From Propionicimonas paludicola (lineage in GTDB: Bacteria > Actinomycetota > Actinomycetes > Propionibacteriales > Propionibacteriaceae): a stretch of DNA of 64,000 nt. Below, one piece after another: positions 57,853 to 64,000 of this stretch; position 1 is the first letter of the stretch; each line of letters starts with the position of its first letter. The notes beneath the pieces are model-generated. The model was not told the DNA's origin. It ran no database searches and was given only the letters and a program-made list of their open reading frames with translations. The stretch is taken from positions 558,001 through 622,000 of the forward strand of contig NZ_PDJC01000001.1 of NCBI RefSeq assembly GCF_002563675.1, given 5' to 3'. The translations under genes and the position numbers were made by a program.

Positions 57853-59214
57853 TCAGGCGCACAGTGCCGGGTCCCCGCGGGCTCCCGCCGGCGCTCGACC
57901 ATCCGCCAGCCGTCCGCTGCCGCCGAGCCGCCGGTGGCGCACCGGTCTTCGCGATCGATCCAGCCGGGCCGGCGGGATGAACTCCGGTAGCCCGTCCTGA
58001 GCGATCCGGATCTCCCATTGGTCGCGGGTGCCGAAGGTGGCCGGCTCGACCAGGGCATGGTGGTGATGGCAGAGCAGTGCCAGGTTCGACAGCGAGGTTC
58101 GGCCTCCGGCCCACCACGGGGTCAGGTGATGCGCCTCACAGGTCTGTTCCGGGACGTCGCAGCCCGGGAAGGTGCAGCCCCCATCGCGCTGGCCGAGAGC
58201 CACCCGGATACCGGGAGTCACCAGGCGACTGGCCCGGCCCACATCGAGCACCTCGGAGGCCGTGCCGAGCACAGTTGGCAGCAGATCGGCCTCGCAGCAG
58301 ATCCGGCGCAGCTCGCCGGCGCTGAGGGCTTCGCCTTCGCGGATCAGCCCGGCGCCGGCCGCAGCCGCCTGCAACGTGGCGTAATCCAGCCGCACGACCA
58401 CTCGGGCCTGGCCGACTCCCGGCTCGGGCCGGGTCTGTCGGGCAGCGCGCAGCAGCGAGATCAGCGCGTCGGCCCGGCGCTGCTCGGGACTGAGTTCGCT
58501 GAACGCATCCCGAGCCTCGATGGCCGTACGCCTCAGGGCCTCTCCGTGCGCGCTGACCAGCGCCACGAAGGCTTCCCCTTCGAGCTGGGGCAGCACTCCT
58601 TCGAACCGGATCACTCCGGGCTCTCGGAAGAAGCGCAGGCTGCGTCGGCGATGGGCAGCCTCGGCCAGCTGCTGCAGGCGCTGCTCTTGGCTCTGCTCGG
58701 CCGACGGGGTCAGTTCGGCGAGCACGCGGTCGGCGCACCGACTCAGCTCCGCCGAATCGAGGTGCTCGGCCAACCCGACCAGCAGGTCCTCGGCCTCGGC
58801 GCGACGCTCCGGAGCGAGCCGGGGTGCGACCTCGGCCAGCACCCGTCCGATGGCCTGCGCCTGCCCGGGGCTGACCTGTCCGTCGGTGGCCGCCTGGCCG
58901 AGCCGAGGGTGGTCGGCGATCGTCCGCGCCTGCATGACGGCGGACGCCGCCTCGCGGCGGGACAGGTTCTCGCCGATGCCGAGCCAGGACGCCAGCGGCG
59001 TCCCGGTGGCGCGCACGGACGCCTGGTTCTGCTCGGCCTCCGCAGTGAGTTGGACGGTCAGCGCCTGCACCCGGCCCTGTACCCGACGGGCCAGCCGAAG
59101 CCAGGCCAGCCGGGTCTCCGGCGCGAGGTCATCGCGGCGAGGATCGACCAGATCGAGCGACTGCTCGATCCTGGCCAGCGCCTCGCCGGCGGTCACCATG
59201 CTGTGTTCGTCCAC
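57853..59214 (-). CDS. DUF222 / HNH endonuclease domain protein (13E12 repeat family)
   Basis: 453 aa from GTG 59214 (ATG 59199 is an alternative; both lack a clear ribosome site, and GACACT lies 6 nt before the GTG). The N-terminal two thirds are DUF222 (helical, ending near DALISLLRAARQ). The C-terminal HNH nuclease has CTFPGCDVPEQTCEAHHL, WWAGGRTSLSNLALLCHHHH with the zinc cysteines and catalytic histidines in place. These multi-copy actinobacterial proteins are linked to mobile or repetitive loci (REP13E12 in mycobacteria); a specific function is unknown. The gene ends at the edge of a repeat-rich desert. Confidence 0.88.
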   Translation of the reverse strand: MDEHSMVTAGEALARIEQSLDLVDPRRDDLAPETRLAWLRLARRVQGRVQALTVQLTAEAEQNQASVRATGTPLASWLGIGENLSRREAASAVMQARTIADHPRLGQAATDGQVSPGQAQAIGRVLAEVAPRLAPERRAEAEDLLVGLAEHLDSAELSRCADRVLAELTPSAEQSQEQRLQQLAEAAHRRRSLRFFREPGVIRFEGVLPQLEGEAFVALVSAHGEALRRTAIEARDAFSELSPEQRRADALISLLRAARQTRPEPGVGQARVVVRLDYATLQAAAAGAGLIREGEALSAGELRRICCEADLLPTVLGTASEVLDVGRASRLVTPGIRVALGQRDGGCTFPGCDVPEQTCEAHHLTPWWAGGRTSLSNLALLCHHHHALVEPATFGTRDQWEIRIAQDGLPEFIPPARLDRSRRPVRHRRLGGSGRLADGRAPAGARGDPALCA

Positions 59215-59442
59215 GCATCTAGTGTCCCGCACAGCAAGGACAAAATCGAACACAGATTCGAATCTGTGGATAACCGGAGATGCCATCCACAGATTCCACG
59301 AAACGTGAACTCGCCCCACCCGCGCGCGCCCTCAAGCGGCTCTCACGAGATGCCCGATCAGACCCTCGCGAGCCCCGACAAGCCGCTCACTCAAGCCCTC
59401 AGGAGCCCTCCGCAGGCCTCAGCACCGTCGCCGGCGCCGGGA

Positions 59443-59458
59443 GCGTTCAGCTGAACGC
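59443..59458. repeat. 16-bp perfect palindrome across the pepN stop codon
   Basis: GCGTTCAGCTGAACGC, no spacer, covering the last codons and stop of pepN. With no loop it is a poor hairpin; a binding site or chance are both possible. Confidence 0.4.
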
Positions 59459-62035
59459 CTCCTGGCAGCGCAGCGCCCGCTCGGCGTCGTCGCGACGCTC
59501 GAGCACCTGCCGGGCCACGGCATCGGTCAGCGAGACCGACTCCAGCCAGGCGTCGAGCTCGGCCAGCGCCGTCCGATCCATCAGGGTCCGGGGGAAGAGC
59601 AGTCCCAGCACGTGCTGCCGCAACGCCGAACTGCGGTCCGCCCAGCCGTCCCGGCCGGCCGAGATCGCCTCGGCCACCTCGCGATAGGCGCCCAGGTAGG
59701 GCTTCAGGACCGCGTCTGCCCCGAACTGCCAGAAGTTCGAAGTGATCTGGTAGTGGGTCTCGTTCGGTACGTCATCGTCGGCCGTGGCGAGCCGCCAGGC
59801 CTGGATCTTGGCTTCGGCACTCGGCAGTGCGGCTCGGGCCCCGGCAGCGCGTTCGGCGCCTTGGGCGGTCGGGTCGAGGGCCAACTCGGCCTCGATCTCC
59901 GTGGCCCCGATCGCTCCCAGCCGGGCCAGGTTGGTGATCAGGTGCCAGCGCAGGTCGGTGTCCACGGCCAGCCCGGACGGCACCGCCGACCCGTCCAGCC
60001 AGGTGTTCAGCACCGCCGCCGTCGCCGACGACTCCGCGGACGTGGCCAGTGCGCGGGCCAGCGCCAGCTGGTGGTCCGACTCCGGCTCGGCCTCTGCGAG
60101 CAGCCTGCTCAGCCCGTCCACGAAGAACTCGTTGAGCTCACCCCGGTCGGCCTCGGGCGTGAAGTAGTCGATCGCCGTGCGGGCCTGGGCGAGTACCGAA
60201 CCCACCGCGGTCAGGTCGGTCTCGACGCCGACCCCGGCCAGCACCAGGGCTACGAAGTCGTGGGACGGCAGCTCGGCATCCCGGCACATGTCCCAGGCCG
60301 CGGCCCAGCACAGGGCGCGGGTCAGCGCGGAGTCGATGGTGCCCATCGAGGCCACCAGTGCGGCCAGCGACTCCGGATCCAGGCGCAGCTTGGCGTAGGT
60401 CAGGTCGTCGTCGTTGGGCAGCACCAGGGTGCCGCGCGCACGTCCGATCAGCTCGGGAAGCTCGGTCAGCTCGCCGGCGATGTCCACCTCGACCCGGTCC
60501 CGTCGGACCAGCCGTCCGTCCACCAGGTCGTACAGCCCGATCGCCAGCCGGTGGTGACGCAGGGTCGGCCACTGGTCCGGCGCGGTCTGGCGCAGCGCGA
60601 AGCGGGTGAACCGGCCCTCGGCGTCCACCTCGAACTCGGCGCGCAGGGTGTTCACCCCGGCCACCTGCAGCCATTCGGCGGCGAAGAAGGACAGATCGCG
60701 CCCGGAAGCCTCGGTGAGCGCGTTCAGCAGGTCGCACAGCTGGGTGTTGCCCCAGGCATGCTTCGCGAAGTAGGCCCGCACTCCGGCCAGGAACGCGTCT
60801 TGGCCGACGAAAGCCACCAACTGCCGCAGCACCGAGGCGCCCTTGGCGTAGGTGATGCCGTCGAAGTTCAGCTCGACGGCCTCCAGGTCGACCATGTCGG
60901 CGGCCACCGGATGGGTGGACGGCAACTGATCCTGCCGGTAGGCCCAGTTCTTGCGGGCGTTGGTGAAGGTCGACCAGGGGTCGTCGCCGACGCCGGTCTT
61001 GTTCCGGATCTCGGCCTGGCAGAAGTGCGAGGCGAACTCGGCGAACGACTCGTTCAGCCACAGGTCGTCCCACCAGGTCATGGTGACCAGGTCGCCGAAC
61101 CACATGTGGGCCAGCTCATGCAGGATCGTGTTGTCCCGGGTCTCGTAGGACGCCTGGGTGACCCGCGAGCGGTAAAGGTACTCGTCGCGGATGGTCACGC
61201 AGCCGGCGTTCTCCATGGCCCCGGCGTTGAACTCGGGGACGAACACCTGCGCGTAGTCGGCGAACGGGTACGGCATCCCGAAGTGCTCTTCGAAAACCTC
61301 GAAGCCGGCCTTGGTGGTGGCCAGCAGCCGGTCGGTGTCGAGGTAGTCCACCAGCGAGCGCCGGCAGGCCAGCGACAGCGGGATCTCGGCGGCCTTGCCC
61401 TGGTGGGCGTCGCGGACGACGTGGAAGTGCCCGGCGATCAGCGCGGTGATGTAGGTGGAGATCGGCGGAGTCGGAGCGAAGGTCCAGTGTGCGGTCCCGT
61501 CGCCGAGGTCGACCGGGGCGACCTCGGGGGAGTTCGACAGCACCGTCCAGCTCGCGTCGGCGCGGACGTCCAGGGCGAAGGTGGCCTTGAGATCGGGCTG
61601 CTCGAAGCAGGCGAACAGCCGGCGGGCGTCCGCGGTCTCCAGCTGGGTGTAGCAGTAGACCAGGTCGTCGACCGGGTCGACGAAGCGGTGCAGGCCCTCG
61701 CCGGTGCGGCTGTAGCGGCACAGCGCGGTGACCACCAGCTCGTGCTCGCCGGCGGCAGCCTCGAAGGCCACCCGGTGGTCGTTGAAGGCCTCGGCCGGCA
61801 GCAGAACCCCGTCCAAGGTGGCCGAGAGGACGCGATCGGCAATCAGGTCGAGGTGGCTGGCGCCGCCGGTGCTGGCGAAGCGTACGGCCGAGCGCGACCA
61901 GAAGGTGGCCGTCGCGTCATAGCCGCCAGGGACGTCTGCCGTTCCGGTCAGATCGACGCTCACCTGGTAGCTGTGGGAGCGGATCTGCCGGGCCCGACGG
62001 GCCGCCTCTTCGCGGGTGATATTCGCTGGATACAT
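59447..62035 (-). CDS. pepN: Aminopeptidase N (M1 family)
   Basis: 862 aa from ATG 62035, with CGAGG upstream. Exopeptidase motif G272AMEN276, zinc motif H306ELAH310 with third ligand E329 in WLNESFAEF, and the C-terminal helical ERAP1-like domain. Full length for actinobacterial PepN (about 850 aa). It removes N-terminal residues from peptides in the cytosol. The motif MWFGDLVTMTWWDDLWLNE is fully conserved, so the enzyme should be active. Monocistronic by position. Confidence 0.96.
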   Translation of the reverse strand: MYPANITREEAARRARQIRSHSYQVSVDLTGTADVPGGYDATATFWSRSAVRFASTGGASHLDLIADRVLSATLDGVLLPAEAFNDHRVAFEAAAGEHELVVTALCRYSRTGEGLHRFVDPVDDLVYCYTQLETADARRLFACFEQPDLKATFALDVRADASWTVLSNSPEVAPVDLGDGTAHWTFAPTPPISTYITALIAGHFHVVRDAHQGKAAEIPLSLACRRSLVDYLDTDRLLATTKAGFEVFEEHFGMPYPFADYAQVFVPEFNAGAMENAGCVTIRDEYLYRSRVTQASYETRDNTILHELAHMWFGDLVTMTWWDDLWLNESFAEFASHFCQAEIRNKTGVGDDPWSTFTNARKNWAYRQDQLPSTHPVAADMVDLEAVELNFDGITYAKGASVLRQLVAFVGQDAFLAGVRAYFAKHAWGNTQLCDLLNALTEASGRDLSFFAAEWLQVAGVNTLRAEFEVDAEGRFTRFALRQTAPDQWPTLRHHRLAIGLYDLVDGRLVRRDRVEVDIAGELTELPELIGRARGTLVLPNDDDLTYAKLRLDPESLAALVASMGTIDSALTRALCWAAAWDMCRDAELPSHDFVALVLAGVGVETDLTAVGSVLAQARTAIDYFTPEADRGELNEFFVDGLSRLLAEAEPESDHQLALARALATSAESSATAAVLNTWLDGSAVPSGLAVDTDLRWHLITNLARLGAIGATEIEAELALDPTAQGAERAAGARAALPSAEAKIQAWRLATADDDVPNETHYQITSNFWQFGADAVLKPYLGAYREVAEAISAGRDGWADRSSALRQHVLGLLFPRTLMDRTALAELDAWLESVSLTDAVARQVLERRDDAERALRCQEAFS

Positions 62036-62240
62036 GGAGCCTCGCTGAGATGCTTCGGTGAACTGGCGGGTCCGCAGAAAGTGGGTGGTGCTGCGGGCCG
62101 GAGGTTACTAGCAGTGTCGCGACCTCCCCAAACCCGAAGCTGTGACAAGGGTGGACGCTGACGGCCCGGACGGGCCTCGACGCGCATCTCGTTGGGCGTG
62201 GCGGCCACCGTGAACAGGCTTGGTGCCGCAAGCTGTAGGG

Positions 62241-63692
62241 GTGCAACCCACCGTGAGCCCCGCTGTGCTGCTGTTCGGTGGCGGCGAAGTGCGGGTGGCC
62301 GCCGACGGCCTGACCACCCGGCTGATCCGGGGCAAGGAACTGGTCGCCGAGCTGAGCTGGGTGGGCGCGGCTCCGTCCTCAGTTGAGCTGATCGCCGACG
62401 ACGAGGTTGAGCACGTCCTGGCGTCCGGGGGAGCGCGGCTGCTGCAACGGGTGACCGTCGCCGAGACCTGGCGGACGCGGTGGGTGCTGGTCCGCGATCA
62501 CGGCGGCGATCAGGCAGTGGACGAGCGGCTGCGGGTCCAGCCCGGACCCGAGTACACCTTGTGGAGCTGGGCCACCGGCGTCACCGCCCTGCTAGCCATC
62601 GCGCCGGCGCACGGTGCCGGCCCGGTGCTGTGCCTGCGGCTGGAGCAGGGCCACTTGGAGCTCGTCGATCCCGAGCCCGGACGGGTGGCCGCGGAGTTCC
62701 AGATCGCGGCTCCCGGGACGATGCTGGGCACCGGCGAGCGACTGGTCACGGTGATCGAGGGCAGCTGGCAGCCGAACCTGGCTGCCCTGGAGACCCGGCT
62801 GCCCGCCTGGCTGGGCGATACCCAGCTGGATCACGGCTGCCCGTGGCGCGCAGATCTCGCCGACTTCGGCATCACCGCCCCTGACGACGTCGAGTTGGGC
62901 TTCAGCGAGGGCGCCGTACTGCTCGACGGGCCACCCGGACGGCGCCTGATCGAGGTGCACACTCCGCGCGGACTGAGCCGGATCCCGGTGGAGTGGGTAC
63001 CGCCGGCCGAGCAGGTCCTGCATCAGGTGGCGGTGGCCGCGCTGGACTCCGCCCGTCCGCTGAGTGGGGCGGCCGCCCTGTGCATTCAGCGGGCCGCCGA
63101 GCGGCATGCGGTCTGGCTGGAGGCCGGCGCCCACGATCGGCTGGACCGCTTCGACTGGGCCAATGACGACTCCATCTTTGCGGCAGCATTCGCCCTGGCC
63201 AGAGGCCGGAGTGAAGGCGAAGCCGCAGTGGTCTCGGACGGTCTGAGAGTGCTCGGCGCCCGGGCCACCGGAGTCGGCTTCGGACGGCTGGCCATGGCCG
63301 GCTGGCTCGCCTCATTGAGCGTGGGCCTGGACGCCCGCGAGCGCTGCCTGGAACTGCTCGGACGTCCCGCCGTCGGCCGGACCGCGGCCCTGGAGAGCTC
63401 GCTGCTCCATTACCGCAGCATCGACTTCGGCCAAGCCGAACTGGCCGGCGTCTACCACCGGCTCGGTGGGACCTTGCCCGGACGCGCCCCGCTGCTGTCC
63501 TGGTCCGAGATCGCCTCTTTGGTCGGCCTGCTCGAGCTCTGCCCGCCGGAATGGCCCGGTGCCGTCGACTACGCCCAGGCCGCCGAGAAGGCCCGCGGAC
63601 AGATCCTGTGCGCCTACCTGGACGGCGAGATCACCGACCCCGAGCCGTTGGCCTGGCTGCTGTTCACTCCAGAACTAGTCGCCGCTGGCTAG
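62241..63692 (+). CDS. Hypothetical protein, not recognised
   Basis: 483 aa if started at GTG 62241; GTG 62223 would add six residues. No ribosome site is seen; CAAGCT lies 6 nt before GTG 62241, matching the leaderless spacing used elsewhere here. Residues 1-260 look beta-rich and have the feel of a glycogen-debranching N-terminal domain (YTLWSWATGVTALLAIAP, ETRLPAWLGDT), and residues 280-480 are helical like an alpha/alpha toroid, but no catalytic motif is visible and I do not assign a function. Divergent from pepN and followed by tRNA-Pro. Confidence 0.7.
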   Translation: MQPTVSPAVLLFGGGEVRVAADGLTTRLIRGKELVAELSWVGAAPSSVELIADDEVEHVLASGGARLLQRVTVAETWRTRWVLVRDHGGDQAVDERLRVQPGPEYTLWSWATGVTALLAIAPAHGAGPVLCLRLEQGHLELVDPEPGRVAAEFQIAAPGTMLGTGERLVTVIEGSWQPNLAALETRLPAWLGDTQLDHGCPWRADLADFGITAPDDVELGFSEGAVLLDGPPGRRLIEVHTPRGLSRIPVEWVPPAEQVLHQVAVAALDSARPLSGAAALCIQRAAERHAVWLEAGAHDRLDRFDWANDDSIFAAAFALARGRSEGEAAVVSDGLRVLGARATGVGFGRLAMAGWLASLSVGLDARERCLELLGRPAVGRTAALESSLLHYRSIDFGQAELAGVYHRLGGTLPGRAPLLSWSEIASLVGLLELCPPEWPGAVDYAQAAEKARGQILCAYLDGEITDPEPLAWLLFTPELVAAG

Positions 63693-63710
63693 GTAGTCGG
63701 GTGGCCATAG

Positions 63711-63740
63711 TTGGTGGGCCGGGTCGGCTCACCGTAGAGT
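63711..63740 (+). promoter_or_regulatory. Promoter of tRNA-Pro
   Basis: -35 TTGGTG (63711-63716), 18-nt spacer, -10 TAGAGT (63735-63740), 10 nt before the mature tRNA. Confidence 0.5.
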
Positions 63741-63750
63741 GGCCGCGATC

Positions 63751-63826
63751 CGGGGCGTAGCGTAGTGGCTAGCGCGCCTGCTTTGGGAGCAGGAGACCGC
63801 AGGTTCGAGTCCTGTCGCCCCGACCA
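63751..63826 (+). tRNA. tRNA-Pro (TGG anticodon)
   Basis: Cloverleaf: acceptor CGGGGCG/CGCCCCG, D-stem GCGT/GCGC-type arm with AGTGGCTA loop, anticodon stem CCTGC/GCAGG around TTTGGGA (anticodon TGG), T-stem GCAGG/CCTGT around TTCGAGT, discriminator A, and an encoded CCA (63824-63826). Unlike the tRNA-Arg in this window, CCA is genomic. The C1-G72 end pair is typical of tRNA-Pro. Confidence 0.96.
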
Positions 63827-64000
63827 TTTCGGCACTGCCGATGTGCCTAGGGATTGCTGCTCCGCCACTAGGGCTATGTCCGAACGGCAGTATCACGAGT
63901 GATCAGAACATGCCTCTCACGGACACCCTTCACCCCAAATGGGCTCTGAGAAGTGATCGTTAGGGCGCGCGTTTCCCCTAGTCAGCGAGATCGGGCTGGA
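63827..64000. other. Region after tRNA-Pro, no gene seen
   Basis: 174 bases to the window end, less GC-rich than the surroundings, with no supported gene. tRNA 3' ends are common integration sites, but no integrase or second copy of the tRNA end is visible within the window. Confidence 0.4.

Noticed and set aside
59443-59458. Palindrome at the pepN stop as a terminator
   Set aside because: No loop bases and only eight pairs; it would not form a stable hairpin of terminator type.

Overview
The window is GC-rich DNA with the gene content and start signals of a high-GC Gram-positive (Actinomycetota). Several features fit the propionibacterial or nocardioid side of that phylum: GTG starts, ATGA/GTGA stop-start overlaps, TAnnnT -10 boxes placed 6-7 nt before start codons (leaderless genes), a mycobacterial-type pyrR-pyrB-pyrC order, DUF222/HNH proteins and a paired dynamin-like GTPase locus. 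The taxon is an inference; no 16S or marker phylogeny is visible.

Layout. 1-7.9 kb: three large secreted proteins on the + strand, namely the tail of a surface protein, an ISGG-rich Ig-like protein, and a 1435-aa GH3 glycosidase whose C-terminal module is a close paralog of the first protein's tail. 8.3-15.4 kb: a LuxR-type regulator, an APC amine/amino-acid permease with palindromic upstream DNA, a 31-codon micropeptide, and a GH1 glycosidase coupled to a GPH sugar symporter, followed by tRNA-Arg(TCT). 15.5-25.8 kb: TetR, a dipeptide epimerase/beta-lactamase-fold pair (peptide recycling), RNase HI, a VanZ-RDD membrane protein, a lipoprotein, a multidomain cell-wall hydrolase with NlpC/P60 nested in a glucosaminidase-like fold, tatA and a second GH1. 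25.8-32.7 kb: cysE, LysR/EamA divergent pair, small membrane protein, glutamine amidotransferase, MFS, nitroreductase, M50-type peptidase. 32.7-39.6 kb: one seven-gene translationally coupled efflux operon (TetR, two HlyD-type proteins, two ABC ATPases, two ABC-2 permeases), read from a leaderless promoter overlapping a 35-bp palindrome. 39.7-45.1 kb: PrsW-type protease, two GTPases and a short SSB, then a repeat-filled gene desert. 45.9-54.4 kb: membrane protein, ettA, MarR/FAD-FeS oxidoreductase, acyl-CoA synthetase and thioesterase. 54.4-63.8 kb: pyrimidine operon pyrR-pyrB-pyrC, a second repeat-rich desert, DUF222/HNH protein, pepN, an unrecognised gene and tRNA-Pro(TGG).

Working together: the GH3, two GH1 enzymes and the GPH symporter suggest use of plant-type glycosides or oligosaccharides. 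The NlpC/P60 protein, serine hydrolase, epimerase and TatA relate to the envelope and murein turnover. The rest is housekeeping. The strongest candidates for something undescribed are the nested, apparently inactivated glucosaminidase; the split YbhF-like efflux operon with its self-contained control site; the well-signalled 31-aa micropeptide; and the two tandem-repeat deserts.
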